A stretch of DNA of 64,000 nucleotides from NCBI RefSeq assembly GCF_001436275.1, contig NZ_AZEH01000020.1, positions 1 through 64,000 on the forward strand, read 5' to 3'. The translations under genes were made by a program, and so were the position numbers. Shown piece by piece: positions 54,153-63,792 of this stretch. The notes under the pieces are model-generated. The model had not been told where the DNA came from and did no database searches. It saw nothing but the letters and a program-made list of their open reading frames with translations. This stretch comes from Liquorilactobacillus oeni DSM 19972. GTDB lineage: Bacteria; Bacillota; Bacilli; Lactobacillales; Lactobacillaceae. Positions within the stretch are counted from its first letter, which is position 1; each line of letters opens with the position of its first letter.

Positions 54153-55178
54153 CTACCTTCTAGACTTAGGATCAAACGCATCCCGCAGCCCATCACCAAG
54201 CAGATTGAATGCAATCATCAAAACACACAAAACAATTGCGGGATACCACATTTGATAAGGCAAAAACTGGAAGTTTTTCTGCCCATCATTTAAAAGAACC
54301 CCTAAGGAAGTCTCAGGTGAACTGATCCCAATTCCAATAAAACTCAGAAATGCTTCAAAAAAGATTGCTGTCGGAATTGTATACATCGTCTGAATGATAA
54401 TAATACTGGAAAGGTTTGGCACTAGATGTTTCCAAGCAATTTTAACTGGCGATTCTCCGAGAGATCTTGCCGCGAGGACATACTCCTGCGACTTGAGCTG
54501 CAAGGTTTCTGCTCTGATCATGCGAGCCATCGTTGTCCAGCTTGAAATTGCAATTGCAGCAATAATTGATGTCATACCCGGCTTGAGAACAACCAGCATT
54601 AAAACCACAATTACAAGACTTGGTACGGATGAAATGATTTCAATGATTCGCTGCATCACATTATCAGTTCGCCCACCTTTCCAACCGGAAATAATTCCAT
54701 ACGCCACCCCAAGAGTAAGGTCAAAAAAGGTGGCCACTAGTGCAACAATTAATGAAATTTTAGTACCATAAACAATCCTTTGTGCTAATGAATGTCCTAA
54801 ATAGTCTGTTCCCAAAACGAAATATTTGCCTTTTGGAACGTTATTTTGTTTATATTCATCAACCCATTGCCCAGAGACTTTCAATTTTCCGTTAAATCCA
54901 TTAATAGGAACTCCGGGAATCTTAGCAGGCAAGTTGGCATACTGAGGTGCAGACTTAACTAATGTTTTGTGATTAATAAAAAAACTTGAACCAAAAGATA
55001 AAATCATTAACAATAGAATGATCCAAAAAGAGATCAAAGCACCTTTATTCATCTTTAGACGACGCCAAGCATCCTGTACAAACGTTAACGACGGGGCAGC
55101 TATTTTCTCATTATCCGGTTCCTCAGCCTGAGGAAGTGCCTCAAAGCTGTCTGGACTTAATTTGAATTTTTCTTCCAT
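54153..55178 (-). CDS. oppC: Oligopeptide ABC transporter permease OppC
   Basis: A pore subunit of the peptide importer, 341 residues. It has a long cytoplasmic N-terminus, a first membrane segment (about 50-70), an outside loop and five more segments. The EAA loop is AARSLGESPVKIAWKHLVPN (about 237-256). GTDYLGHSLAQRIVYGTKIS is typical of OppC/DppC. It is 5 nt downstream of oppB. Confidence 0.95.
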   Translation of the reverse strand: MEEKFKLSPDSFEALPQAEEPDNEKIAAPSLTFVQDAWRRLKMNKGALISFWIILLLMILSFGSSFFINHKTLVKSAPQYANLPAKIPGVPINGFNGKLKVSGQWVDEYKQNNVPKGKYFVLGTDYLGHSLAQRIVYGTKISLIVALVATFFDLTLGVAYGIISGWKGGRTDNVMQRIIEIISSVPSLVIVVLMLVVLKPGMTSIIAAIAISSWTTMARMIRAETLQLKSQEYVLAARSLGESPVKIAWKHLVPNLSSIIIIQTMYTIPTAIFFEAFLSFIGIGISSPETSLGVLLNDGQKNFQFLPYQMWYPAIVLCVLMIAFNLLGDGLRDAFDPKSRR

Positions 55179-55183
55179 ATTGC

Positions 55184-56113
55184 TTAATCCTCATTTCCGC
55201 TTAGTCGAATACGTGGGTCAATAATACCGTAAATAATATCTGTCAGTAAAATGACCGCTACTAACCCTGCTGAAAACAGCATTGTGACACCCATAATAGT
55301 CGGATAATCATTAGTTAAAATTGATTTAACAAACTGTTCTCCAATTCCAGGAATCGAAAAGATATTTTCGATTACCATTGAACCAGTCATCAACGCAACT
55401 GTGTAAGGCCCGATTAGTGTCACTAATGGAATCAAACTATTACGCAGTGCATGGTGATAGACAATCCCGAATCGGCTTAGTCCCTTAGATTTAGCTAATT
55501 CGATATAGTCTGAATTCAAAACATCGACCATTCCAGTTCGAATGAAACGGGCTGTTTCAGCTAATGGGCCAACACCAAGAGCAATCGTCGGCAAAATAGT
55601 ATAACTGAAGCCGCCCCAGTCTGCAATTGGGAACCAGCCCAGCTTCAGCGCTATGTAGTACTGAAGCAGGACTGCCAAAACGAAGTTAGGCACTGATTTC
55701 CCGATGATTGATAAAACTGTACTGGTAGTATCAATCCAAGTATTTCTATTAATCGCAGCAATCGATCCTACAATAACTCCAAAGAAAATCCCAAAAATCA
55801 TTGCTTGTATACCTAATTGTGCCGAAGCACCAATTCTGCTGGAAATAAGATATGAAACCGGTTGGTTACTAAACTGAAAGGAAGTTCCAAGGTCACCATG
55901 AAGCATTCCTAACAGATAAAGCAGATACTGCATCCAAATTGGTTTGTTCAAACCATATTGCTCATTCATAATCTGGATTTGGTGTGGTGTCATCTTTTCC
56001 TGATTAGAGTACGGTGTCCCTGGCATAAGCTTCATCAAAAAGAAGGTAATGGTTGCAACCAGGAATAACGTCAATATCATGTAGAAGACACGTTTTAAAA
56101 GATATTTACGCAT
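55184..56113 (-). CDS. oppB: Oligopeptide ABC transporter permease OppB
   Basis: A pore subunit of 309 residues with six membrane segments. It has the N-terminal YLLKRVFYMILTLFLVATIT, the PGTPY and YGLNKPIWMQYLLYL elements and the EAA loop ELAKSKGLSRFGIVYHHALR (about 205-224). I start at ATG 56113, which follows GGGGAG by 5 nt; an earlier in-frame ATG at 56140 has no such site. It is separated from oppA by 145 nt that contain a hairpin. Confidence 0.95.
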   Translation of the reverse strand: MRKYLLKRVFYMILTLFLVATITFFLMKLMPGTPYSNQEKMTPHQIQIMNEQYGLNKPIWMQYLLYLLGMLHGDLGTSFQFSNQPVSYLISSRIGASAQLGIQAMIFGIFFGVIVGSIAAINRNTWIDTTSTVLSIIGKSVPNFVLAVLLQYYIALKLGWFPIADWGGFSYTILPTIALGVGPLAETARFIRTGMVDVLNSDYIELAKSKGLSRFGIVYHHALRNSLIPLVTLIGPYTVALMTGSMVIENIFSIPGIGEQFVKSILTNDYPTIMGVTMLFSAGLVAVILLTDIIYGIIDPRIRLSGNED

Positions 56114-56203
56114 AATTTCTCCCCACAATCTATAGCACAAACTAAAAGATTCAAATATATAGTTACAGAGTACATTATAATTTAATTTACCTCATACGCC
56201 AAT

Positions 56204-56233
56204 GGGGGGTTAACAATTTTCAGTTAATCCCCC
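56204..56233 (-). terminator. Intercistronic hairpin between oppA and oppB
   Basis: On the minus strand GGGGGATTAAC pairs with GTTAACCCCCC; no T-run follows. It is probably a partial terminator or RNA-stabilising hairpin that keeps oppA mRNA more abundant than oppBCDF. Confidence 0.6.
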
Positions 56234-56258
56234 AATTAGCTCAATGATTTTTTAATTA

Positions 56259-57887
56259 TTAGTCTGCAATGTATGCATCTTTAAAGTTGTAGTTTACACC
56301 AGCAGAGTTATAAATAACACCCTTAACTTTTGATTTTACCATTGTAGCAGTAGCTTGTTGATAGAGAGGCGCAATACCTTGATCATTTAATAAGATCTTA
56401 TGTGCCTGAACCAGATCAGCCCAGCGTTTGTCAGTATTTCCAACATCTGTTGTCTTAGAAGCTTTGATCAGTTTGTCGTACTGAGCATTCTTCCATTTTC
56501 CATCATTTTGAGAATTATCTGAAGTAAACAGATCCAAGAAACTGATTGGATCAGCAAAGTCAGCACCCCAACCAGTAACAACTACATCAAAGTTACCTGC
56601 TTCAGAACGTGCCAAACGTGTCTTAAATGGTACATTTGCAACGGAAACCTTTGCACCTGGAAGACTTTCTTCAATCTGACTCTGCAAAAATTCAGTTGTA
56701 TCTTTACCTTTATCTGTATCATCGCTCAAGATTGAGAAGCTCAAATCGCTTACTCCGAGTTCTTTCAATCCCTTTTGCCATAACTGTTTAGCTTCAGCCT
56801 TGTCAGTTGCAACTGCATCCTTTACATAAGCCTGATCAGCAAAGTCTTTGCCGTTGTTTTTAGCAAGATCAGCAGAAACATAGCCTTTAGCTACAGTTGA
56901 GCCATCTCCAAGTACCTTATTAACAAATTGTTTACGGTTGATTACTAAAGAAAGTGCCTTACGAATATTTTCGTTTTGGAATTCTTTTTTAGTCTGGTTG
57001 TATTGCAAGTAGAATGTAGAAGCTGCCTTACGTACAACTAATTGTTTTGAATTAGCTAACTGCTTTGCCTGTTCTGAGCCAAGAACTGCTTCATCCAGCT
57101 TGCCTGACTGATACAAGTTATAAGCAGTGGTGTTGCTCTTTGTAACTTTATAATTAATTGCTGAAAGCTTAACGTTCTTCTTGTCCCAGTAGTTATTATT
57201 TTTCTTTAAAGTCCAGCTTAAGTTAGAACCAGTCCATTTTGTAAGTTCAAATGGTCCATTATAAACCATATATTTTGAAGCTGTACCATACTTGCTGCCA
57301 TATTCTTTAACAGCTTTTTCGTTTTGTGGGTAGAAAGATGGGAATCCCATTAAAAGTTTGAAGTATGGAATCTCTTTATCTAAAGTTACGACCAGCTTGT
57401 AATTCCCATCGGCCTTAATACCTAATGAAGAAACTGGCTTTTTACCGCTCATAGCATCATCGGCATTGGCGATTCCGCTGAATAAGTAAGCATATTGAGA
57501 AGCGGTCTTAGGATTAACCGTTCTTTGCCAACTGTAAACAAAGTCTTTTGCAGTAACCTTATCGCCATTACTCCACTTTGCATCTTTACGTAAAGTAAAC
57601 GTATATGTCTTGCCATCTTTAGAAACAGCTGTCTTTGTCGCAATTCCAGGTTCGATCTTGTTATCCTTGCCCAAACGATAAAGGCCCTCATTTGTATTAT
57701 TCAACGTATTGAAACTCACAACATCGGTTGCTTTTGAGAGATCCATCGTTGGTAACTCAGCAGATTCATTCCAATTCAGTGTTTGTTTTGAATCACTGCC
57801 TGAACCGCTTTTGGAACCACACGCAGCTAGAAAAACTGCTGAAAGTGCAACCACAGCCCCAAGCTTGGCAAACTTACTTAATTTCAT
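56259..57887 (-). CDS. oppA: Oligopeptide-binding lipoprotein OppA
   Basis: Captures peptides outside the cell for the Opp permease. The 542 residues start with a lipoprotein signal peptide whose lipobox is AVFLAACGS (about 17-25). A Ser/Gly linker and the family 5 peptide-binding fold follow, with SKDGKTYTFTLRKDAKWSNG and VTAKDFVYSWQRTVNP, a family signature. NIRKALSLVINRKQFV and VVTGWGADFADPISFLDLF lie further on. The ATG follows AAGGAGTAG. First gene of the operon, with its own promoter. Confidence 0.95.
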   Translation of the reverse strand: MKLSKFAKLGAVVALSAVFLAACGSKSGSGSDSKQTLNWNESAELPTMDLSKATDVVSFNTLNNTNEGLYRLGKDNKIEPGIATKTAVSKDGKTYTFTLRKDAKWSNGDKVTAKDFVYSWQRTVNPKTASQYAYLFSGIANADDAMSGKKPVSSLGIKADGNYKLVVTLDKEIPYFKLLMGFPSFYPQNEKAVKEYGSKYGTASKYMVYNGPFELTKWTGSNLSWTLKKNNNYWDKKNVKLSAINYKVTKSNTTAYNLYQSGKLDEAVLGSEQAKQLANSKQLVVRKAASTFYLQYNQTKKEFQNENIRKALSLVINRKQFVNKVLGDGSTVAKGYVSADLAKNNGKDFADQAYVKDAVATDKAEAKQLWQKGLKELGVSDLSFSILSDDTDKGKDTTEFLQSQIEESLPGAKVSVANVPFKTRLARSEAGNFDVVVTGWGADFADPISFLDLFTSDNSQNDGKWKNAQYDKLIKASKTTDVGNTDKRWADLVQAHKILLNDQGIAPLYQQATATMVKSKVKGVIYNSAGVNYNFKDAYIAD

Positions 57888-57946
57888 CGCACAACTACTC
57901 CTTGTTTTTTGCTTCTTACTGAAACAATTATTTAATGCAGTGTTTA

Positions 57947-57975
57947 AATTCTATATGAAAATTAAATTAAATACA
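57947..57975 (-). promoter_or_regulatory. opp operon promoter
   Basis: TTGTAT (57975-57970) and TAGAAT (57952-57947) are separated by 17 nt on the minus strand, about 60 nt before the oppA start. The rest of 57976-58242 is AT-rich and holds only the hflX leader. Confidence 0.5.
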
Positions 57976-58242
57976 AGTAGATATTCTTATTTTATTCATA
58001 AAAAGTACTTAGAAATGTAACACTTTATTACATCAGGATTAAGTATCCTTAAATAAATGGCCTCACACTTTAAAAAAGAAAGCTTTTAGGGCAAAAACTT
58101 TAGAAACAAAAAAAGCAAAGTTATTTTTATTCTTCATTAAAAAACACAAGACCTTAATATTGCCCTTTTTTATTAACTGCACTCTATCTTTAAGAAGATA
58201 ACTTAATTTAATGTTATAATTTTTGATAAAGGAGATTTTCGC

Positions 58243-59496
58243 ATGACACGAGCAATAATTGCTGGCATTGAAAACCAACAAAAAAACTTTTCCTACTTAA
58301 TGAAGGAACTTGCACAATTAGCAGAAGCTAATGGCATGGAAACTGTAGCAGACTTCAGTCAAAAAATTGACAAGCCTATAGCAGCAACCTATCTAGGTAA
58401 AGGCAAAATTGAAGAAATTGCAAAGGCTGCGCAGCATTATGATGCACAATACTTGATCCTAAATGATGAACTTTCTCCAACTCAGATCAGAAATCTGGAA
58501 AAAGAAACTGCACTTTCTGTTCTTGATCGTACAGAATTGATTTTAGAGATCTTTTCTAATCGTGCTCATACCAAAGAGGCTCAGCTTCAGGTCGAAATTG
58601 CACGTTTGAAGTATCAATTACCGCGCCTACGCAGTTCTTCAGCTATCAGTATGGACCAGCAAAGTGCCGGTTCTTCAGCTGCTAATCGTGGTGCCGGAGA
58701 AACTAAGCTCGAGCTTAACCGTCGGACCATTCAGCATAGAATTGCCTTTTTGAACCGTGAGTTGAAGGCAATTGAAAAGGAATATGATGTTAAAAGCAAA
58801 TCAAGAAGAGAGTCCGAAGTTCCTAGGGTTGCACTAGTAGGATACACTAACGCTGGAAAATCGACCACGTTGAATGGTCTCATTTCTTTGCTCGGCGGAG
58901 AAGAAAAGCAGATGGTGTTTGAAAAAGATATGCTTTTTGCTACTCTTGATACATCAGTGCGCAAATTAACTTTTTCTGATAACAAAACTTTTCTCTTAAG
59001 CGATACAGTCGGTTTTGTCAATAAACTTCCCCATACCTTAATTGAAGCTTTTAAGTCAACGCTGGCTGAAGTCCGTGAAGCTGACCTGCTGATCCAAGTA
59101 GTTGATATTTCTGATGAAAGTTCAAAAGAAATGATTGAAACTACTAATCGAACTTTAGAAGAAATTGGAGCTGCAAATAAGCCCATGATCTATGCGTATA
59201 ATAAGGCTGATAAAGCAGGAATTGATTTTCCAAGTATCGAAGGTTTACAAATAACCTATAGTGCAAAAGAAAAATCTTCATTACAGCAGCTCGCAGGTTT
59301 AATAAAGGGTTTCCTTTTCAAGGGGTACAAAACATACACCTATTTAATTCCTTATACTCAGGGAAGCTACCTTGAAAAACTTAATGTCCATGCTAATGTC
59401 CTCGCTACAGATTACACCCCAGACGGTAGTAAAGTGACAGCAGAGGTTTCTCCAAGGCAAGCAGGCTATTACGCAAAATTTTTGGTAAAAAGTTGA
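58243..59496 (+). CDS. hflX: GTPase HflX, ribosome-associated
   Basis: A GTPase that binds the 50S subunit and splits stalled ribosomes under heat or antibiotic stress. The 417 residues have the N-terminal nucleotide-binding HflX domain (about 1-190) with YLGKGKIEEIAKAA and the linker GAGETKLELNRRTIQHRI. The G domain has G1 VGYTNAGKSTTLN, G3 LSDTVGFVNKLPH and G4 YNKADKAG. A C-terminal domain is complete. The ATG follows AAAGGAGA. It is a single gene with a perfect terminator. Confidence 0.96.
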   Translation: MTRAIIAGIENQQKNFSYLMKELAQLAEANGMETVADFSQKIDKPIAATYLGKGKIEEIAKAAQHYDAQYLILNDELSPTQIRNLEKETALSVLDRTELILEIFSNRAHTKEAQLQVEIARLKYQLPRLRSSSAISMDQQSAGSSAANRGAGETKLELNRRTIQHRIAFLNRELKAIEKEYDVKSKSRRESEVPRVALVGYTNAGKSTTLNGLISLLGGEEKQMVFEKDMLFATLDTSVRKLTFSDNKTFLLSDTVGFVNKLPHTLIEAFKSTLAEVREADLLIQVVDISDESSKEMIETTNRTLEEIGAANKPMIYAYNKADKAGIDFPSIEGLQITYSAKEKSSLQQLAGLIKGFLFKGYKTYTYLIPYTQGSYLEKLNVHANVLATDYTPDGSKVTAEVSPRQAGYYAKFLVKS

Positions 59497-59603
59497 AGCT
59501 TACCTGGTTGGAATTTTTAAAGGTACACAGAAGCAGCAACTAAAAAGGCATAAAATAAAACGGTGTTGTAGAAACTTTAAATATTAGCTAAAGAATCGAA
59601 CTC

Positions 59604-59642
59604 AAAAAGGAACCATGTCATTTTTTGACATGGTTCCTTTTT
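59604..59642. terminator. Bidirectional terminator between hflX and the gln-type operon
   Basis: AAAAAGGAACCATGTCA and its exact complement form 17 bp with a 5-nt loop; T-runs on both strands. Confidence 0.9.
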
Positions 59643-59737
59643 GAAGTCTGACTATTCATTAAAAAATATTGATTAACTTCTGACAAGGGTACCTGTATAC
59701 TGCAAAACAGGTTCTTACCAATTTTTATATATTATAA

Positions 59738-60391
59738 TCAGCCAGTTGTTTTTTCAAGCCGTGCTGCAACAAGTGAAAGAGCATAACAAACGGCAAAGTA
59801 CATTACTGCTAAAGCCAAAAACATCGGTATCATGTAGCGAGTATTTTGTCCATATATAATCTGTGCACGATACAGCAATTCTGGTAAAACAATGATTGTA
59901 GCTAAAGATGTATCTTTAATCAATGAAATAAATTGGCTTACAAGAGGAGGAATCATCTTTTTCAACGCTTGTGGTAAGACAATCACACGCAAAGCCTGCC
60001 AGTAGGTCAAACCGTTTGCACGAGCACCCTCCATTTGCCCTGTATCTACAGCTTTTATACCGCTTCTAACTATTTCAGCAATCATGGCCGACTCAAAAAC
60101 TGTCATTGCAGCGATTGCAGCTGCCAGGGGATTCATTCTAATTCCAATTTTAGGTAATCCAAAATAGGTGAAGAAGATTAAAAGCAGTAACGGCAAATTT
60201 CTTATTAAGTCAATCACCACGCCAAACAAGCCAGAGATAAAAGGTGCGCGGATGTAACGGATGATCCCCAAAAAAGAACCGATAATAAAACTTAAAACAA
60301 TTGAGACTAGTGAAACTTCTATTGTTACCCATAAACCTTCAAGCAAGAAACGAAAATTGATCCATGTATATGCTTCAGCAAAACTTGACAT
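59738..60391 (-). CDS. Polar amino-acid ABC transporter permease (GlnP type)
   Basis: A 217-residue pore subunit. It has about five membrane segments and the HisM/GlnP-type loop GQMEGARANGLTYWQALRVI (about 117-136), followed by VLPQALKKMIPPLVSQF. It is the last gene of a four-gene operon of ATPase, binding protein and two permeases, 14 nt after the sister permease. Glutamine or glutamate is the likely substrate by family; cystine or others are possible. Confidence 0.92.
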   Translation of the reverse strand: MSSFAEAYTWINFRFLLEGLWVTIEVSLVSIVLSFIIGSFLGIIRYIRAPFISGLFGVVIDLIRNLPLLLLIFFTYFGLPKIGIRMNPLAAAIAAMTVFESAMIAEIVRSGIKAVDTGQMEGARANGLTYWQALRVIVLPQALKKMIPPLVSQFISLIKDTSLATIIVLPELLYRAQIIYGQNTRYMIPMFLALAVMYFAVCYALSLVAARLEKTTG

Positions 60392-60405
60392 TTAATCCAC
60401 CTCCC

Positions 60406-61044
60406 CTAATCCATCTTTTTTTCAAGATAACGCATATAATAACTAAGCGGTAAAGTAATTACTAAATACAAGATACCTACAGCGATATAAGTATTAAAAG
60501 TATCAAATGTTGTGGAAGCAATCATATCTCCTTGGTACATCAAATCAAAACCAGCTACAAACGCCAAAACAGAGGAGTTTTTAACCATATTGATAAATTG
60601 ATTTCCTAAAGGCGGAATAACATACCTGAAAGCTTGAGGTAAAATGATATGACGCATAGCTTGCATAAAAGTCAGTCCGTTTGCACGTGCACCTTCCATC
60701 TGTCCTTCGTCAACTGCTTGTATTCCTGCTCGCACAGTTTCTGCAATAAATGCCGAAGTATAAAGAGTTAACCCGATCGTACCAGCTGTAAAACCATCAA
60801 TTGAAACAATATATTGCGGAACCACTGCGTAAAAGAACATTCCAATTACCAATAAAGGAATATTTCTGAATACTTCTATATATACCCGACCTATGATATG
60901 CAGGAAGCGAGATGGAACAGCCTCAAAGATTGCAAATGTAGAGCCAATAATCAAACTGAAAAATAAGGCAATTACACTGCATAACAAAGTATTGCCAAAA
61001 CCCACTAGTAACTCCTGCCCATGTTGTTGGAAAACACTGATCAT
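60406..61044 (-). CDS. Polar amino-acid ABC transporter permease (GlnM type)
   Basis: A 212-residue pore subunit with about five membrane segments. It carries the same loop as its sister, GQMEGARANGLTFMQAMRHI (about 121-140), then ILPQAFRYVIPPLGNQFINM. The two permeases share this region almost word for word, a sign of duplication. The start overlaps the stop of the binding-protein gene (ATGA), implying coupled translation. Confidence 0.92.
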   Translation of the reverse strand: MISVFQQHGQELLVGFGNTLLCSVIALFFSLIIGSTFAIFEAVPSRFLHIIGRVYIEVFRNIPLLVIGMFFYAVVPQYIVSIDGFTAGTIGLTLYTSAFIAETVRAGIQAVDEGQMEGARANGLTFMQAMRHIILPQAFRYVIPPLGNQFINMVKNSSVLAFVAGFDLMYQGDMIASTTFDTFNTYIAVGILYLVITLPLSYYMRYLEKKMD

Positions 61045-61880
61045 TGCTGACTCGCCTCCTTCAAATCAAAACCGGCAACATTTCCAAACCATTTTTGCAA
61101 CAATTTTTGATATGTGCCGTCTCTTCTCATTTCTGTTATAGCTGCATTAACCTTATTGCGCATTTTGCCTTGACCTTTATCAAAGGCAATACCGTAAGGC
61201 TCTTTAGTGAAAGTGCCCCCGACAACGTGATATGCAGGGTTTTCAGAAGCAATCCCGAATAAAATCCCATTATCAGTTGTTAAAGCTTCTCCTTGTCCAG
61301 ATTTCAAAGCGGTAAATGCTTGTGCATAGTCCTCAAGCTCCAGTACTTTTGCTTTAGGCGCGTATTTTTTAACATTAACAGCCGAAGTCGACCCTTTGAC
61401 AGCTAAGACAGTTGTACCGTCCTTATTAAGATCTTTGATATTTTTTATCTGACTGCCCTTTTTAACCATCAGTGACTGGCCTGCAGCAAAGTAAATTTGC
61501 GAAAAATCAACAATCTTTTCCCGGTCTGGTGTAATTGTCATTGTTGCAATAATCGCATCAATATTTTTGTTCTTCAATAAAGGTATTCTTGTTTTACTAG
61601 TTACCTGTACAAACTTTGCGTGCCCGCTTTTTCCCAAAACCTTCTTCGTAATTGCTTTTGCCATATCAATATCAAAACCGCGGATCTGCCCAGATTTAAC
61701 ATCCATTAAACCAAATAATCGAGTGTCTGCCTTCACGCCCCATGTAATTGTATTTGTACTTTTATCTTTTTGCCAAACACTTTGGTTTTGCGCAGAATCT
61801 TTTTTATTACCACAAGCATTCAGGGAAAATACCACCAAAATAAGGCACAGCAGTAATAGTAAATTTTTAAGTCGCTTCAT
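61041..61880 (-). CDS. Amino-acid-binding lipoprotein (GlnH type)
   Basis: The substrate-binding subunit, 279 residues. It has a lipoprotein signal peptide with lipobox VVFSLNACGN (about 16-25). The family 3 fold has the signature GFDIDMAKAITKKVLG (about 67-82). DAIIATMTITPDREKIVDFS carries the ligand-binding arginine and aspartate. KSGQGEALTTDNGI follows. The pattern fits glutamine/glutamate/aspartate binders. It lies 12 nt downstream of the ATPase gene. Confidence 0.93.
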   Translation of the reverse strand: MKRLKNLLLLLCLILVVFSLNACGNKKDSAQNQSVWQKDKSTNTITWGVKADTRLFGLMDVKSGQIRGFDIDMAKAITKKVLGKSGHAKFVQVTSKTRIPLLKNKNIDAIIATMTITPDREKIVDFSQIYFAAGQSLMVKKGSQIKNIKDLNKDGTTVLAVKGSTSAVNVKKYAPKAKVLELEDYAQAFTALKSGQGEALTTDNGILFGIASENPAYHVVGGTFTKEPYGIAFDKGQGKMRNKVNAAITEMRRDGTYQKLLQKWFGNVAGFDLKEASQQ

Positions 61881-61892
61881 TTGTTTTCCCCC

Positions 61893-62627
61893 TTAATGCT
61901 TAATAATTTTACTTAAGAATTGTTGTGCCCGCACTTCTTTTGGTGCTTTAAAGAATTCATCAGCACGATCATTTTCTAAGATTTCTCCATTATCCATAAA
62001 AACTACTCTGTCTGCAACTTCTTGTGCAAAGCCCATTTCATGAGTTACAACTACCATAGTCATTCCTTCTTTGGCAATTTTCTTCATAACATTTAAAACA
62101 TCATCAATCATTTCTGGATCGAGGGCTGAAGTTGGTTCGTCAAATAAAAGTACTTTAGGTTTCATTGCAAGACTGCGTGCAATTGCAACACGCTGTTTTT
62201 GTCCGCCTGAAAGTTGCTTAGGATATGATTCCGTCTTATCTGCAACACCAACTGAATCTAATAATCGTAAAGCAATTTCCTTATTTTCTTGTTCAGGGCG
62301 TTTCAAGACTAGCCGCGGTGCAAGCATAATATTTTCTAACACAGTTTTATTATCGTACAGATTAAAATGTTGAAATACCATTCCGACATCTTTTCTAATC
62401 TTGTTTAAATCAGTATCTTTATCAGAAAGATCCCTATTATTGACCAATAATTGACCGCTGCTGATATCTTCCAAACCGTTAATCGTTCTGATTAAAGTGC
62501 TTTTGCCTGAACCTGATGGACCAATGACAACAACAACTTCTCCCTTTTCAACTTTTAGGTTGATCCGTTTCAAAGCATGGAATTTACCATAATATTTCTC
62601 AACATCCTTAAATTCGATAATTGGCAT
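61893..62627 (-). CDS. glnQ: Polar amino-acid ABC transporter ATP-binding protein (GlnQ type)
   Basis: The ATPase of the amino-acid importer, 244 residues. Walker A is [15 protein letters not shown]-loop [12 protein letters not shown], signature [19 protein letters not shown], Walker [15 protein letters not shown] and H-loop [14 protein letters not shown]. All motifs are intact and typical of GlnQ/HisP. The ATG follows CAGGAGGAAG. First gene of the operon. Confidence 0.95.
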   Translation of the reverse strand: MPIIEFKDVEKYYGKFHALKRINLKVEKGEVVVVIGPSGSGKSTLIRTINGLEDISSGQLLVNNRDLSDKDTDLNKIRKDVGMVFQHFNLYDNKTVLENIMLAPRLVLKRPEQENKEIALRLLDSVGVADKTESYPKQLSGGQKQRVAIARSLAMKPKVLLFDEPTSALDPEMIDDVLNVMKKIAKEGMTMVVVTHEMGFAQEVADRVVFMDNGEILENDRADEFFKAPKEVRAQQFLSKIIKH

Positions 62628-62666
62628 TTTCTTCCTCCTGGTAAAGATTAATTTTTGATAATAACT

Positions 62667-62695
62667 ATTCTAATTTTTATTTTAACTTTTAGCAA
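62667..62695 (-). promoter_or_regulatory. Promoter of the gln-type operon
   Basis: TTGCTA (62695-62690) and TAGAAT (62672-62667) are separated by 17 nt on the minus strand, about 40 nt before glnQ. Confidence 0.6.
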
Positions 62696-62861
62696 CAAAT
62701 TACTTTGTAATCCATAGTTAAGTTTTAGCCGTTTTATCAGTAAAATACTTTCTTTTCTTATATGTAACCGCTTGTTTAATACTAAAAACTTTCTTTTCGT
62801 AATTTTATAATGATTATATTAAAGAATCTTAACCTTTTAAAAAATATATTACAAGAAACAT

Positions 62862-62904
62862 AATAGGAACTGCAACAAGTTCCTGGCTTGCCACAATTCC
62901 TATT
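62862..62904 (-). terminator. Hairpin after the 62963 gene
   Basis: AATAGGAA and inner GCAAG-type arms pair with complementary CTTG and TTCCTATT parts. The T-run is weak. It probably ends the membrane-protein gene. No gene is seen in the rest of 62628-62962. Confidence 0.55.
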
Positions 62905-62962
62905 ACTTCTGTGCACTTATTCGTTTTTCACTGTTCATATTCTGCCAAGCAAATAACTTCAA

Positions 62963-63781
62963 TCAGCCTTTATTGGTCTTTTCACGGTAAACCACTTGAA
63001 CTCCAAGTCCGAATTCATGATCCTCTTGCATTACTGTTGTTCTTCCCGCAAATTTATACGGTCCGCCATTAATAACCGCAGTAGCAATAAAAATATCGTA
63101 CTGCTCCATTGCACTTTTTATTGGCATTAGACCTACTTTCCTTATTGCTCCCAGTTCCTTCTTTTGGATAGGGTTAAGCCCGCCAAACAGTACAAGCTCG
63201 CCCGAGCGCGCTGCAAGTTCAAAGTACGGCAAAGCGATTGGATCTTTCAAAGCGTTAACATGTTTTTTTGTTTTACGAAGTTCACGAAAAAGCTCATCTT
63301 CGTCCAACCCGCCATAATCGAGCTTCAAATAGTCTTGGTTTTGGAGCTGCTCAACTACCGTTCTTAAATTCTTTTTATGCAACGGCTTCATTTCTATTAC
63401 AGCCGGCATTAGTTTTTCACCATTGAAAAGCCCATTTGTTTGTACAAATCCTGGATTAGGACCTGCATGTTTGCCACGTGGTGTCACTTCTTTGGGCTTC
63501 AGCCCAAACTTTTTTTCAAGAAATGGTGAAAAATCAAAGGGCGCCCTTTTTTTAGTGAAATAGTAAAATACGTTTAAATAGGATAAATATAGCAACGCAA
63601 AAAAAACCAGAATAAACAAAGCACCGCGGGCAAAGAAGCCATTTGCAAAGAAACGATAAGCTACATATAGCAGGTAAAAGTCCCCTATTGCTCCAAGAAT
63701 CGTATAAATCTGATTCTTAATCTTGACGTTCATGTTAATGTAGCCAAGATAACTATTAATGATTCCAATAATACTAAACAA
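62963..63781 (-). CDS. Membrane protein of the DUF6681 type, function unknown
   Basis: 272 residues. Three N-terminal hydrophobic segments (about 5-18, 24-45 and 52-75) precede a basic cytoplasmic domain of about 190 residues. That domain has TPRGKHAGPNPGFVQTNGLF (about 99-118), KLDYGGLDEDELFRELRKT and IATAVINGGPYKFAGR. It resembles a lactobacillal family I recall as DUF6681; that name is from memory and only fairly certain. The TTG start at 63781 lies 7 nt after AGGAGG. It starts 11 nt after the end of the serine-rich gene, so they probably form one operon. Confidence 0.65.
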   Translation of the reverse strand: MFSIIGIINSYLGYINMNVKIKNQIYTILGAIGDFYLLYVAYRFFANGFFARGALFILVFFALLYLSYLNVFYYFTKKRAPFDFSPFLEKKFGLKPKEVTPRGKHAGPNPGFVQTNGLFNGEKLMPAVIEMKPLHKKNLRTVVEQLQNQDYLKLDYGGLDEDELFRELRKTKKHVNALKDPIALPYFELAARSGELVLFGGLNPIQKKELGAIRKVGLMPIKSAMEQYDIFIATAVINGGPYKFAGRTTVMQEDHEFGLGVQVVYREKTNKG

Positions 63782-63792
63782 TTAAGAACCTC

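Noticed and set aside
57941-57966. Possible CodY box upstream of oppA
   Set aside because: The best 15-nt alignment to AATTTTCNGAAAATT has about five mismatches, too weak to claim although opp is a usual CodY target.
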